Source: Veillonella sp. (GTDB taxonomy: Bacteria > Bacillota > Negativicutes > Veillonellales > Veillonellaceae). Taken from it: a DNA stretch of 64,000 nucleotides. This document shows positions 11,601 through 21,127 of this stretch, piece after piece. How positions within the stretch are numbered: the first letter of the stretch is position 1; every line of letters starts with the position of its first letter. Location of the stretch: the NCBI RefSeq assembly GCF_018364065.1, contig NZ_JAGZMO010000010.1, positions 1 through 64,000 on the forward strand. Reading direction: 5' to 3'. The position numbers were made by a program, and so were the translations under genes. Below the pieces are notes generated by a model. It searched no databases. It was given only the letters and a program-made list of their open reading frames with translations, and had not been told where the DNA came from.

Positions 11601-14600
11601 TACATATGTATTCGTATCTGTGGACGCAATCTTATAATCCGTTGAGCCATCGGTGGCAGTCGTAGGCGTAATTGTTACATTATCACCTGCGGTCAAGGTT
11701 ACCTTATTAGCTTTCAACTGTGCTACGTTAACAGCATCAGTATCATTAGTACCTGCTGCTACATTGGTGATTTGACGTGTCAAGTTATTATCACTATCAC
11801 CTACAGAAACAGCCGCCAAGGTAGACGTCCAAGTCGCACTTGCTTTTTCAGCATCAGTCAATTCTTCAACGCTTGGATTATAGCCTACTGCACCTTTATC
11901 AACACTTGCTACAGAGCTGGAACCTAAAGCTACACCACCATCAATAGTTGTATTTGCATTTCGACCGATAGTAACCGCATCACTAGCACTTGATGTCATT
12001 ACAGAATCAGCCGAGCCGATAACTACGCTATTAGCTGCATCGGATACCGTACGATTTGTACCGATAATTGTTACATTATCTACATTAGTACCGGTATTGT
12101 TATACCCGGTAACATAGTTTTCCTGACTAACGTTACTGCTCGTACCTGTCACTGTATTGTTTACACCAATAATCGCGGTTCGTAAAGTATAGTCAGCTTT
12201 GTTGCCGCCACCGATTGCAAGAGTCGAGCCACCACTAGCAGAAGACTTAATAGTACTCATCAAAGTATCCTGTAAAGCCTTAGCTGAATCACCTGCTGAT
12301 GTAGGTGCATTAATAGTAGTAACCGAGTTGGTAATTTCATTGCCCGCACCAAAAATCAAGGATCCATTAGCGTTAAATGTGCGGTTTGCTGTACCGACAA
12401 CGCTGTTCGCGATACCGGAGTAGCGACTTGATGCTGTTGCCGATTCCACACTATTCAAGGAGCCCATAATAGTAGCACCGAAGTTTTTCCCTGCATCAAA
12501 AGTGTTTCGACCACCTAGATAGTTACCTGTGGCAATATTGTAAGCACCGGTAATAGTAGAAAAAGCACCATTGTTATAACTGTTAGTACCTAAAGTCGTT
12601 GCATTGATGTTAACGCCAGTTGCCCGAGTATTAGCACTATCAACATCCACATCGCCCAAAGCACCACGGTAATTATGAGTACCAATCATTAAACCACCGG
12701 AACGAACGAATGTATTTTCACCAATGGCGATACCAGTTGCCACTTTAGATGGGTCTGCAGGTATTCTTGAGCTTGTGGCAATACTACCACTAAATGTCGT
12801 CTGACCTAGGCTAAATAGCGCTTCCTGTTGCCCTGCCATATTATCAATTTGTGCATTTTGACCGATAGCAATACTTGCGCTCTGATCTGCATAGTTATTA
12901 ATTTTTGCGCCGTTACCGATGGCAATATCACCACTACCTTTGCCGCCGTTACTATCTAGGGCTTGTGCATTATTACCAATAACAACGCTGTTATGTGGCA
13001 TTGCAGTTGCTTTACCAATAGCAATTGCATCAGTACCGGTTGCACCGTTGTTATTATAGTTAGTGCCGTTAGCCGCAGAATTTACCTGGAAGTAATGAAT
13101 CTTATTAGCATTCAATTGAGATACGTTGACTGCATCAGTATCCGCTACACCGGCTACTACATTAGTAATCTTCTGATTGCCCGCATTGATACCGGTTGTT
13201 GTAACGGACGGACCATTAGTGATTGTCAAACCGGTTGTACCGAGGGTTACCGCATCACCGACTTTGACACTGTTCAAGCCCGTAAGGTCTTTCGCCAACC
13301 GAACATTGAGTTTACCATCTGCGGAAACCACACCGATATTGCTGCCGGTCGTCACATCAGTAGCACCGCCGACGATATCCATGGTTTCACCCAGTTGCTT
13401 GTTAATAGCATCTCCGGAATCACCGGCAAAGCTTAAGCCTTTGTCAATATTATCTGTAATACCACTTAAATCCACTTCATAGTTTTTCTCGGTATCGTTC
13501 TGAGTGAATGTAATCTTCTTGCTGTCTGCATCGTAAGTCCCCTTCGTAGTGTAGGTGTCTTTCGATGCAACGGTATACATTGTACCACCATCATCAGCCG
13601 CAGTAGATGTAACTGTAACATTATCATTGCCTGCTGCTACTGTTACTTTATTAGCTTTCAACTGTGCTACGTTTACGGCATCAGTATCAGCCGTACCAGC
13701 TGCTACATCTGTAATCTGACGAGTGATACCTTTAGAAACATCACCTACAGATACCGATCCGGCTGTGGACTGCCATGTATACAAAGCTTTACCGGCTTCA
13801 GCCAATGCACTTTGTTTGCTGTCCAAATCAGCCTGAGCTGCAGTGATTTCAGTTTGTTTAGCATCATACTGAGCTTTGAAAGCTTGATAAGCTTCTTGCT
13901 GTTCATAACCATTAGGGTCTATCTGCTTAATTTGATCCATGTATCCTTGTAATTCAGCAGCTTCACTATTTAACGTAGTTATAGTTGTTTGTGCATCGGT
14001 TACTTCCGTCTGTAAGCTCTGATACTGCGTATTACTACCTAAAATACTATCCGCATCGGTAATTCTACCAGATGGATCATAACCTACAACGCCCTTATCT
14101 GTACGAGCCACAGAGTTAGCGCCAAGAGCTACGCCACCTTCAATAGTAACATTAGCATTTCTACCAACAGCTACTGCGTCACTAACAGTTGTTTCTAGCG
14201 CAGAGTCTGCAGAGCCGAGAATAACATTGTTATTTACACCAGTTAATGTACGATTATCACCAATTACAACAGCCGTCGTTGTATCTGTTACGGTATTATT
14301 AGTACCGGTCACAGTTACATTATCTACATTAGTTGCCTTATTGTTATACCCAGTCAACGCATTATTCTGACTAATATTACTGCTTGCGCCGGTCAATGTG
14401 TTGTTAACACCAATAATAGAAGATCTACGTGTATAATCAGCAGTATTGCCACCACCAATAGCTAACGTTGCACCACCGCTACTGGACTTTTTAATCGTAT
14501 CCTGAAGCTTATCCACCATAGCATCTACAGAGTCAGCTCCACTCGTTGGCATAGAAATATCAGTAATCGAATTAGTAATCTTATTACCGGCACCAAATAC

Positions 14601-17600
14601 TAAGGAACCATTAGTGTTATCCGTAATATTCCCTAAACCAACGATAGTATTGGCAACACCTTGGTAAGAAGGATTAAATAAACTACCACTGCCGTTTGAA
14701 CGAATACTGTTCAAGGAGCCCATTACGGTTGCACCAAAGTTTTGTGCACCATAAGCCAGCGTATTTCTTCCGCCATCACCTGTAAACCCACCTGTTGCAA
14801 TAGAGTAAGAGCCTACCATAGTTGAGAACAACCCTTTATTATAACTGTTTGTCCCCAAGGTAGTCTGATTTACATGGAAGCTGGAATTTTTATCCGTAAT
14901 TTCTTTACCACCCATGGTGCCTTTGTACACACGATCACCAATGTCAATTGTACCGGTACGACCATAAGCATTGGTACCGATAACAATAGATGTAGCTACG
15001 CGGCTGGCATCAGTCGGATTATCATATCCACCGGAACCTCGCTTAGGCCAATTGGTAGGATCCATTCCCAACAAAGCCTCTTGTTCACCGCCACCGGTGA
15101 AGGCTTCAGCACCTTTACCGATAACAATACTACCTTCCAAAGCAATATTTTGTGCAACTCGAGCATCACTACCGATTACAACGCTGCCCTTACCACCGGA
15201 AAGAACATTCGTCCCCAAGGCTATGCCATTTTCATGTTCTGCTACAGCGTTAGGGCCGATAGCAACAGAATTTGTGCCCTTAGCACCGTCATTGTTTTGG
15301 TTAGCTGCTAATTCAGATTTTACAGAGAAGTATTTAACTTTATTGGCCGTAATATCAGCAGTGGTTGCAATACCGGTTACCTGAATAGGGGCGCCCTCAT
15401 TGCGAGTAAGTGTTAAGGTATGTGTATCTGTATCCAAAGCCGCACTTTCTACAAAGGTGTTCTTCAAACCGGTTACTTCAACAGGATTATTATCAGAATC
15501 CGTTAAGACTAAAGTACCGTCAGCACCGTTAGTGCTATATGTAATTTCGCCTTTTGCCAAGACTGTATTCGTATCAGTCGAAGCAATTGTATAGGTAGTA
15601 GCACCATCATCAGCTACAGCAGACGTAATCGTTACTTTATCGCCTGCTTTTAAATCTACTTTGTTTGCTTTTAATTGTGCTACGTTAACGGCATCAGTAT
15701 CTGCAGTACCGGCTGCAACACCCGTAATCTGACGAGTAATCTCATTTGCTGCATCACCCACAGATACAGAACCTACAGTAGAAGTCCAAGCGGTACCGGT
15801 TAATTCTTTAGTGCTTGGATTATAGCCTGCCACGCCTTTATCAACGCTTGCTACAGAGTTGGAGCCTAAAGCGACACTGTCGTCTACAGTCGCGTTAGCG
15901 TTGTAGCCCATAACGACTACGTTATCCGCCGTAGTCGTCAGTGTTGTATCGGCTGCAGCACGGAAGGTGCTGTTCGTCGTCGTGCTATTAGCTCGACCTA
16001 AGATAACGCTGTTGTCAGAGCCGGTTACGGTACGATTATCGCCAAGGAGAATCGTATTATTCGAGTCTGCTACAGCATTTTCATTACCTAGGTTAACGAT
16101 AGAAGTAGAACCACTAACTGTGTTGTTACTACCTGTTACAGTAACATTTTCTACACTTGTTGCCGTATTATTATAACCAGTCAATAAGTTATATTGGCTA
16201 ACAGCACTATCAGTTCCTTTTAAGGTATTATTAACACCGATAAGTGCCGATTCCAATGTATAATCGGCTTTATTGGCACCACCAATCGCAAGCGTTGAAC
16301 CGCCACTATTGGATGCCTTAATACCTTCTATTAAACCAGTTTGTAAATCTTTTGCAGAACCATCAAGAGTAAGATTTACCCCTTCAATTTCACTTACAGA
16401 GTTAGTAATCTCATTCCCTGCACCAAAGATTAAAGATCCATTTGAATTAAAGGTACGGTTTGCAAAACCAACAACGCTATTGGCTACACCAGATGTTGTA
16501 TTTTCAGCAGTAGAGGATTCTACACTGTTCAAAGAACCTACAATAGTAGTTCCCAGATTTTTGCCGGCATTATTCTCATCACCACCGCTGGCATAGTTAC
16601 CACTGGCAATGGAGTATGAACCTACAATAGTGGCAAAAGCTCCGCTGTTATAGCTGTTTGTACCTAAAGTCGTACTATTAACATTAACACCGGTAGCACG
16701 GATATTGGCACTATCTACATCAACATCGCCTAAAGCTCCACGATAATTATGCGTACCAATCATCAAACCACCGGTACGAACGAAGGTGTTTTCACCGATT
16801 GCAATGCCGGTAGCTACTTTCGAAGGATCTTCCGGAATAAATGCCATACCGCCACCAGGTCTATCAACTATATTATAATTAGTTTGTCCTAGCCCAAACA
16901 TAAACTCTTGCATACCGGACATATTATCAATTTGTGCATTTTGACCGATTGCAATACTTGCACTTTGGTCAACATAGTTATTAATTTTCGCCCCGTTACC
17001 GATAGCAATATCACCGCTGCCTTTACCACCATTACTATCAGAAACGCTGGCACCATTACCGATAGCAATGCTATTATCTGCAGCTGTGCTGGCTTTACCG
17101 ATTGCAATAGAATCTGTGCCTTTTGCGCCATCGTTATTATAGTTAGTGCCACTGGTTCCGGAGTTTACGCTGAAGAAGTGCGTCTTATCTGCTGCAAGAT
17201 CCGCTGTAGTCGCAATACCTTCTACTGTAAGCGGTTCAAGACCATTCTGCGTAAGCGTAAGTGTATTTTTATCCAAAGAAAGACCCGTTACTTGTGTATC
17301 AGTAGCAGCTACGGTGTACTTAGTATAACCTTCGGAATTATCACTAGTAACTGTAACATTATCTCCGGAGCCCACTACTTCTACTTTAGCAGCTTTGAGC
17401 TGTGCTACGTTAACAGCATCGGTATCATTTGTACCGGCTGCTACGTTAGTAATCTGACGACTTAAACCTGTTGAACTATCACCAACAGATACCGACGCAC
17501 CGGTCGCCTGCCAAGCAGCAATCATCTTATCCGCAGCAATCTCATTACTGGTTAACTCTGCTTCAGCCGTTGCCAATTTTTCTTGATTTTCCTTGATTTG

Positions 17601-20252
17601 GCTAGCTATAGTAAAGTACTCATTATCCCACCAATTATATTGACTCTGTTCTTCTTCTAATTGAGTAATTGTCGCATTCAAATCGCTAACAGTCTGTTTA
17701 TTCGTTGTAATTGTAGCTTGAAGTGCATCATATTGTGCCTGATTATTTCCTGCAAGGTTAGTTGTGTCCGTAATTTTACCGGATTGATCATAACCTATAC
17801 TACCTTTATCAACACTAGCAATAGAGTTAAGCCCAAGTGCTGTACCTCCATCAATAGTCACATTTGTATTTCTACCAATAGCAACAGCATCGCTAGCTGT
17901 TGTTTCAAGAGTCGAATCAGCTCTACCGATAACGATACTATTATCAGCACCGGTTACGTTACGATTTCTACCAATTACAGTTACATTATCCACATTTGAT
18001 GCCGTATTATTAAAACCGGAAATATAATTGTATGTACTGATATCATCACTTGTACCGCTCAAAGTATTATTAACACCGATGACCGAAGATAATTGAGTGT
18101 AGTCAGCTTTATTGCCACCACCCATTACCATAGTCGAGCCGCCACTATTAGATGACTTAATTGCACTCATCAGTTTAGTCTGTAATGCTTTGGCCGAACT
18201 AATAGTACTATCTTGAGGCACATCAATATCAGTAATCGAATTGCTAATTTCGTTACCTGCACCAAAAATCAAAGCACCGTTTGCATTATTAGCCACATTG
18301 GCAAGACCTACAATACTCGTAGCTACCCCGGCCGCATTATTTTCTGAAGTTGCCGATTCGATACTATTTAATGAGCCCATAATGGTGGCCCCAAAGTTTT
18401 TAGGTGCTTTAGCCGTATCATCAAAATTAAAGCCGCCAAGACCTTTATAATCCGAAGTAGCAATCGAGTAAACACCGGTAACAGTAGACATGGCACCTGC
18501 ACTAAAGCTATTTGCACCAATAGTGGTAGCGAAAGGGCTCAAGTTAGGTTGAAGCATACTTGAAGCAGGATTTGTACTAAGAGTGACATCACCTATAGCT
18601 CCAGAATAATTATGCGTCCCCACCATGGTACTACCGGAACGTGCAAAAGAGTTTCTGCCTATAGCAATACCGGTCACCATATTTTCTGGATTATCCGGTG
18701 TGCCAATGCTAAAAAAGCCACCGCCACTATATTTTGTCTGGCCTAAACCTAAATAATATTCTTGACGACCATTCATATTTTCACTACGTGCGTTATAACC
18801 GATAGCAATGCCGCCACCTTGGTTTACATAGTTATTGACTTGTACTGCAACACCGATAGCAACATCACCGTTTCCCTTAGCCTTAGAGGCATCATTATTA
18901 CTAATTGTGCCTTGGCCAATAATAATACTCCTATTAGCTGCCGTGTTAGCTCGACCGATAGCAATTGAATCGGTTCCCGGAGCACCATTGTTATTATAGT
19001 TGGTGCCACTTGTGCCTGTATTTATCTGAATAAAGTGAGGTGCATTGGCAGCTACGGTTGTTTGCAAAGCACTAAGGCTTGTCGTATTCGTATTTACCAC
19101 TGTATTTACCGCATTAAGTTGTGCCACGTTAACCGCATCGGTAGCCTGAGTACCGGCTGCTACGCCTGTAATCTGACGAGTTAAATTATTAGCAGTATCA
19201 CCAACAGAGACTGCACCTAAAGTAGACGTCCAAGTTGCACTTGCTTTATCTGTATCGGAAACAGTAGTCCCCGTCGGCACGGTACCTGCAACACCGGCTG
19301 CTACGCTAGCAACAGAGTTAGATCCCAAAGCGACACCGTCAGCTACGGTTGCATTGGCATTATGGCCCAAAATAGTTGCATCGGATACGGTCGTTTCCAT
19401 TTCTTCGTCAGCAGAGCCGATGACAACATCATTTGTCGCGCCTGTTAATTTACGTTTATCGCCAATTACAACATTGGAAGTCCCGTCGGATACGGTATTG
19501 CTCGAGCCGATTACATATGTACTGTCTGTATTTGATAAGGTATTTTTTGCACCGGTAATAAAGTTATATTCACTACCATTACTTGAATTACCTGTTAAGG
19601 AGTTACTTACACCGGTAATAGCGGAGAAGCGAGCATAATCTACGGTATTAGCACCACCAACAACCAAAACTTGACCGCCACTGTTGCCTACCGAAGCAGC
19701 TAAAGCTTTAGCAGTAGCTATGGGATCCGTCGGATCAACATTACCAATATTAAAGGTTACATCACCATAAGAATTGGTTACGGCATTACCGGCACCAAAA
19801 ATCAAGGTGGCATTGGCATTCTGCGTAGCATTAGCTGCACCAACAATAGCATTGGCAACACCATCAAACGGAACTACGGTTTGAGTACCTGCCGCCACAG
19901 TATTCAAAGAACCTACAACAGTGGCCATAGCACCTTGGAAACTACCACTGGCAGAATTTACCTTAGCCCCCACACCGGCTGCTACAGAACCAATACCTTG
20001 TGCACCACTATTATCTTGGTTACCCATATTAGCCAAGCGACCACCCATATCATTAGCACTGTAATACTGATCAGCCGCACTAACTCCCGCCGTCATCCCC
20101 GCACACAGTGCCAAGACAGAAAGAGCTACCCCGAGTTTCTGGCCTACGCTGCTCTTTGTTGAAGCAGCTTTGCCATTATTCTTGGCTAGCTCTGACACAA
20201 CCACATACATGTGTTTTACTCGACTCCATACTACTTTATAATGACGATTCAT
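5682..20252 (-). CDS. Giant trimeric autotransporter adhesin (YadA-like), 4856 residues
   Basis: A very long surface adhesin secreted by type V autotransport and expected to form a trimeric fibre on the outer membrane. Residues 1-25 are the extended signal-peptide region (MNRHYKVVWSR, YVVVSELAKN) and residues ~42-59 the hydrophobic signal core, with likely cleavage near GVSA. The passenger alternates YadA-head repeats, NTVSG-type beta motifs and many DAVNVAQLK necks. Two coiled-coil inserts lie near residues 834-918 and 2070-2157, and a collagen-like Gly-x-y stretch near 4184-4237 (GTPGADGKNG, GLDGKDG). Two almost identical ~470-residue modules recur 542 residues apart (about 2919-3391 and 3461-3933). 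The YadA anchor lies at ~4725-4805 and is followed by an unusual 46-residue coiled-coil tail. The start is fixed by AAGGAGG, 8 bases upstream. Many reading frames on the opposite strand here are shadows of this repetitive gene. The adhesion target is unknown. Confidence 0.95.
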   Translation of the reverse strand: MNRHYKVVWSRVKHMYVVVSELAKNNGKAASTKSSVGQKLGVALSVLALCAGMTAGVSAADQYYSANDMGGRLANMGNQDNSGAQGIGSVAAGVGAKVNSASGSFQGAMATVVGSLNTVAAGTQTVVPFDGVANAIVGAANATQNANATLIFGAGNAVTNSYGDVTFNIGNVDPTDPIATAKALAASVGNSGGQVLVVGGANTVDYARFSAITGVSNSLTGNSSNGSEYNFITGAKNTLSNTDSTYVIGSSNTVSDGTSNVVIGDKRKLTGATNDVVIGSADEEMETTVSDATILGHNANATVADGVALGSNSVASVAAGVAGTVPTGTTVSDTDKASATWTSTLGAVSVGDTANNLTRQITGVAAGTQATDAVNVAQLNAVNTVVNTNTTSLSALQTTVAANAPHFIQINTGTSGTNYNNNGAPGTDSIAIGRANTAANRSIIIGQGTISNNDASKAKGNGDVAIGVAVQVNNYVNQGGGIAIGYNARSENMNGRQEYYLGLGQTKYSGGGFFSIGTPDNPENMVTGIAIGRNSFARSGSTMVGTHNYSGAIGDVTLSTNPASSMLQPNLSPFATTIGANSFSAGAMSTVTGVYSIATSDYKGLGGFNFDDTAKAPKNFGATIMGSLNSIESATSENNAAGVATSIVGLANVANNANGALIFGAGNEISNSITDIDVPQDSTISSAKALQTKLMSAIKSSNSGGSTMVMGGGNKADYTQLSSVIGVNNTLSGTSDDISTYNYISGFNNTASNVDNVTVIGRNRNVTGADNSIVIGRADSTLETTASDAVAIGRNTNVTIDGGTALGLNSIASVDKGSIGYDQSGKITDTTNLAGNNQAQYDALQATITTNKQTVSDLNATITQLEEEQSQYNWWDNEYFTIASQIKENQEKLATAEAELTSNEIAADKMIAAWQATGASVSVGDSSTGLSRQITNVAAGTNDTDAVNVAQLKAAKVEVVGSGDNVTVTSDNSEGYTKYTVAATDTQVTGLSLDKNTLTLTQNGLEPLTVEGIATTADLAADKTHFFSVNSGTSGTNYNNDGAKGTDSIAIGKASTAADNSIAIGNGASVSDSNGGKGSGDIAIGNGAKINNYVDQSASIAIGQNAQIDNMSGMQEFMFGLGQTNYNIVDRPGGGMAFIPEDPSKVATGIAIGENTFVRTGGLMIGTHNYRGALGDVDVDSANIRATGVNVNSTTLGTNSYNSGAFATIVGSYSIASGNYASGGDENNAGKNLGTTIVGSLNSVESSTAENTTSGVANSVVGFANRTFNSNGSLIFGAGNEITNSVSEIEGVNLTLDGSAKDLQTGLIEGIKASNSGGSTLAIGGANKADYTLESALIGVNNTLKGTDSAVSQYNLLTGYNNTATSVENVTVTGSNNTVSGSTSIVNLGNENAVADSNNTILLGDNRTVTGSDNSVILGRANSTTTNSTFRAAADTTLTTTADNVVVMGYNANATVDDSVALGSNSVASVDKGVAGYNPSTKELTGTAWTSTVGSVSVGDAANEITRQITGVAAGTADTDAVNVAQLKANKVDLKAGDKVTITSAVADDGATTYTIASTDTNTVLAKGEITYSTNGADGTLVLTDSDNNPVEVTGLKNTFVESAALDTDTHTLTLTRNEGAPIQVTGIATTADITANKVKYFSVKSELAANQNNDGAKGTNSVAIGPNAVAEHENGIALGTNVLSGGKGSVVIGSDARVAQNIALEGSIVIGKGAEAFTGGGEQEALLGMDPTNWPKRGSGGYDNPTDASRVATSIVIGTNAYGRTGTIDIGDRVYKGTMGGKEITDKNSSFHVNQTTLGTNSYNKGLFSTMVGSYSIATGGFTGDGGRNTLAYGAQNFGATVMGSLNSIRSNGSGSLFNPSYQGVANTIVGLGNITDNTNGSLVFGAGNKITNSITDISMPTSGADSVDAMVDKLQDTIKKSSSGGATLAIGGGNTADYTRRSSIIGVNNTLTGASSNISQNNALTGYNNKATNVDNVTVTGTNNTVTDTTTAVVIGDNRTLTGVNNNVILGSADSALETTVSDAVAVGRNANVTIEGGVALGANSVARTDKGVVGYDPSGRITDADSILGSNTQYQSLQTEVTDAQTTITTLNSEAAELQGYMDQIKQIDPNGYEQQEAYQAFKAQYDAKQTEITAAQADLDSKQSALAEAGKALYTWQSTAGSVSVGDVSKGITRQITDVAAGTADTDAVNVAQLKANKVTVAAGNDNVTVTSTAADDGGTMYTVASKDTYTTKGTYDADSKKITFTQNDTEKNYEVDLSGITDNIDKGLSFAGDSGDAINKQLGETMDIVGGATDVTTGSNIGVVSADGKLNVRLAKDLTGLNSVKVGDAVTLGTTGLTITNGPSVTTTGINAGNQKITNVVAGVADTDAVNVSQLNANKIHYFQVNSAANGTNYNNNGATGTDAIAIGKATAMPHNSVVIGNNAQALDSNGGKGSGDIAIGNGAKINNYADQSASIAIGQNAQIDNMAGQQEALFSLGQTTFSGSIATSSRIPADPSKVATGIAIGENTFVRSGGLMIGTHNYRGALGDVDVDSANTRATGVNINATTLGTNSYNNGAFSTITGAYNIATGNYLGGRNTFDAGKNFGATIMGSLNSVESATASSRYSGIANSVVGTANRTFNANGSLIFGAGNEITNSVTTINAPTSAGDSAKALQDTLMSTIKSSASGGSTLAIGGGNKADYTLRTAIIGVNNTVTGTSSNVSQENYVTGYNNTGTNVDNVTIIGTNRTVSDAANSVVIGSADSVMTSSASDAVTIGRNANTTIDGGVALGSSSVASVDKGAVGYNPSVEELTDAEKASATWTSTLAAVSVGDSDNNLTRQITNVAAGTNDTDAVNVAQLKANKVTLTAGDNVTITPTTATDGSTDYKIASTDTNTYVTEGSLSADGTLTLTRNDKGAVIIKGLATKDDVANSETHYYSVNDRGNTVANYDNKGAKGGMSLAAGPAASAYGSASTVTGAFSRIEGNGENGMSVGFQGATASVYGSFNVVGAQSGTTFDGVANSIVGVANKTENANAALIMGAGNKITNSYRPVDMTTVGPLASGMQKAIDSGDTDDMITALSDMVKTSGGAVLAVGGANTADYALLSKVVGVGNTLTGTEGNESKLNMLDGYMNTGTNVNNVTIIGSGNTVTNTNKAIVLGDSRQLTSASNSVILGSADRTMATTVADATAIGHNANVTVANGVALGSGSVASVDAGVAGYDVETEKASTNTTATWKSTAAAVSVGDTANNITRQITGVAAGMEDTDAVNVAQLKKVAQAASDAGNTTLKFTGDDTTAEISRGNNDVLNITGGAASSNLTDGNIGVVKDGDTALKVKLSKDLTGLNSVAVGDVVTLGTTGLTITNGPSVTTTGIDAGSKTITNVANGVNPTDAVNVSQLNANKVTVVAGNDNVTVTPTTADDGATTYTVASKDTYTTSGTYDANSKKIKFVQNDTKKNYEVDLSALATSDEVASSATHYYSVNDRGSTVANYDNTGAKAGMSIAAGPAASAYGSASTVTGAFSRIEGNGENGMSVGFQGATASVYGSFNVVGAQSGTTFDGVANSIVGVANKTENANAALIMGAGNKITNSYRPVDMTTVGPLASGMQKAIDSGDTDDMITALSDMVKTSGGAVLAVGGANTADYALLSKVVGVGNTLTGTEGNESKLNMLDGYMNTGTNVNNVTIIGSGNTVTNTNKAIVLGDSRQLTSASNSVILGSADRTMATTVADATVIGHNANVTVANGVALGSGSVASVDAGVAGYDVETEKASTNTTATWKSTAAAVSVGDAANNVTRQITGVAAGMEDTDAVNVAQLKKVAQAASDAGNTTLKFTGDDKTAEISRGNNDVLNITGGAASSNLTDGNIGVVKDGDTALKVKLSKDLTGLNSVAVGDAVALGTTGLTITNGPSVTTTGIDAGSKTITNVANGVNPTDAVNVSQLNANKVTVVEGENVKLNTVKTDDGTTYTVNAIDTKVTGGTATYDKSTGAGTITLTTTDVANPVKVTGLQDTYVTDVDLEDHTLTITQNAGNPFVVNNIATLDDGLNFTGDTAGVTIAKKLNSTLSITGGITDETKLSDNNIGVVAKADGGLTVKLAKDLTMADGSISFNNGVKLSSTGLDNGNQKITNVAAGTADTDAVNVSQLNSAIKGAKHTEVTLNGNAPTAGADGALGSYIGTGNLTMAVKDVDGQKVYDLKMSNNLVAGTPGADGKNGEAGSVTIIGEPGSAGADGKNASANIIVKDGSNGLDGKDGFTRVVYTDEDGTPHEVATLDDGLNFTGDTADVTVSKKLNETLSITGGITDADQLTTVDNIGVVASDSGLKVRLAKNLNDLNSVRVGGSVEGQGIYIANQTGVKTTTNKTEDGLFITGLTNTTWNPTTDGIVSGRAATEDQLQSVYNTINSTVKANKVVEGKNITVTELANGAGTQVALKDDITLGDASGKNVAISGTNGTITAGDGGSNQVAIDGTNSTITAGTGDNKVTVDGNSGLVTVGDTTKGAISIGNQTVTPKVVGADGTETDGTAQTGKYITGLDNTTWDPTGEGYVADRAATEGQLKDIADQISNIDTAVKSSSRVFESDSGADAGSLVTVKNTDPMKLKGGATGELSDGNIGVVNNSDKTGFDIKLAKDIKDINTIQVNNSVKIGIGDKQTTIEGDTINTGSVTTGNTTINNGGLTIKNEDPTKNITIENNNISMGGNVVQNVGDGVNATDAINKGQFDRAISSIDNGMGQMNNRINKLDNRVDRVGAGAAALAALHPLEFSPEAKWEVSAGVGNYKGASAVALGAFYRPNGDTMFSVGTSLGGGENMINAGVTLRVGDGETQNYPSKKVMAQEITDLKAVVADQNERLASQDERIEELTRLVNTLISSR
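5856..6565. repeat. Paralogous block shared with 1-705
   Basis: Second member of the shared adhesin C-terminal block: stalk end and YadA barrel. Conserved at base level with small in-frame differences. Confidence 0.8.
8457..9870. repeat. Internal adhesin module, copy 2 (near-identical to 10083-11496)
   Basis: This segment matches the segment 1626 bases to the right (542 codons) almost base for base; for instance the stretch beginning at 9146 matches the one at 10772. It encodes the block starting HYYSVNDRG, through the head repeats GNTVTNTN and SVASVDAGV, to the neck DAVNVSQLNANK. Few silent differences suggest a recent duplication or ongoing gene conversion. Confidence 0.85.
10083..11496. 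repeat. Internal adhesin module, copy 1 (near-identical to 8457-9870)
   Basis: Partner of the block at 8457-9870 at an offset of 1626 bases, in frame. Together they are the only recent large duplication seen inside the giant adhesin; the other head blocks are related but clearly diverged. Confidence 0.85.
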
Positions 20253-20860
20253 CTATAAAGCCTCCTTACAATTAACAAATCGTTTAGAATCACACAAATT
20301 GCTAAGTATTTGCAAGTTTTTTCAAAAAAGTTGATAATCAAAAATTTTTGTTTCACTAACTCCATAAATTCTATAAAATCCGCCCCTTTTTATTCATAAA
20401 CAGATTTAATAATTATGCTCTTTTTTGAGATGATTTAAACTTTGTTATCAATTAAACACTATGTGTAAACACTCCCGAACATACCGTTTAATTATACCTT
20501 ATTCATTAATCATTCACTTTAATTTTAGCTATATAAATAGATAGTGTCAATCTCATTTTCAAGTTTTGATATTATTCTTCATTATTATCTCATAGTTATT
20601 TATCAATAATTTTCATGTCATCAAAATTATTTTTATACATCATGAAGATTGCATTAAGCAACTCATTATTAATTTTCAATCGGTTTGAGTGAAATTAAAT
20701 TTCAAGTAAATTGCTAAATATAAGGAAAATTGACAACTATTGAATCTTCAAATCAAATAATTTGAATCCGATGCTTCACTAGTTATTTTTATATTTCTAA
20801 TATTTTCTATATGCAAGTATGTTACACATTTCACGCATAATAAAACTTGATTTTAGACAT
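20253..20860. other. AT-rich spacer upstream of the giant adhesin
   Basis: About 600 bases of very AT-rich DNA with the adhesin promoter at 20522-20550. Between 20551 and 20860 I see no gene, clear repeat or hairpin. Confidence 0.6.
20522..20550 (-). promoter_or_regulatory. Promoter of the giant adhesin gene
   Basis: Minus-strand TTGACA (20545-20550) and TAAAAT (20522-20527) with a 17-base spacer. The leader would be about 260 bases long, which is unusual and leaves room for post-transcriptional control. No riboswitch fold was recognised in it. Confidence 0.7.
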
Positions 20861-20901
20861 AAAAAAAGAACCGCCTTATACATATCATGTATAAAGCGGT
20901 T
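20860..20901 (-). terminator. Terminator of tRNA-Lys(CTT)
   Basis: Long hairpin with arms AACCGC plus TTATACAT and ATGTATAA plus GCGGTT. On the minus strand it runs into a T-rich tract at 20860-20868, just after the 3' end of the tRNA gene. Confidence 0.8.
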
Positions 20902-20914
20902 TGCTTTTATTTTG

Positions 20915-20990
20915 TGGTGGATCACCAGGGGTTCGAACCCTGGACACCCTGATTAAGAGTCAGGTGCTCTGCCAGCTGAGCTAGTGATCC
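20915..20990 (-). tRNA. tRNA-Lys(CTT)
   Basis: Complete cloverleaf on the minus strand: acceptor GGATCAC/GTGATCC, D arm GCTC/GAGC, anticodon stem CCTGA/TCAGG with loop CTCTTAA (anticodon CTT), T arm CAGGG/CCCTG with TTCGAAC, and an encoded CCA. Stands alone with its own promoter and terminator. Confidence 0.97.
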
Positions 20991-21004
20991 ATAGAACGTT
21001 ACTA

Positions 21005-21033
21005 ATTATATACCAATTGGTTTTAATTGTAAA
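21005..21033 (-). promoter_or_regulatory. Promoter of tRNA-Lys(CTT)
   Basis: Minus-strand TTTACA (21028-21033), 17-base spacer, TATAAT (21005-21010). It sits about 15 bases before the tRNA 5' end, as expected for a stable RNA gene. Confidence 0.8.
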
Positions 21034-21127
21034 GCGAAATGTAAAGTAAATTGTAATTTGTAAAATTATGCTTTACGTGTACTTTCGCCTATACAATTAC
21101 AACACGTTCTTTTCTATTTTGTAGTAC

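Noticed and set aside
296..20162. Dozens of reading frames of 60-185 codons on the plus strand across the adhesin genes
   Set aside because: They mirror the repetitive, low-stop codon pattern of the adhesins on the other strand, lack ribosome-binding sites and give compositionally odd proteins. Shadows of the real genes.
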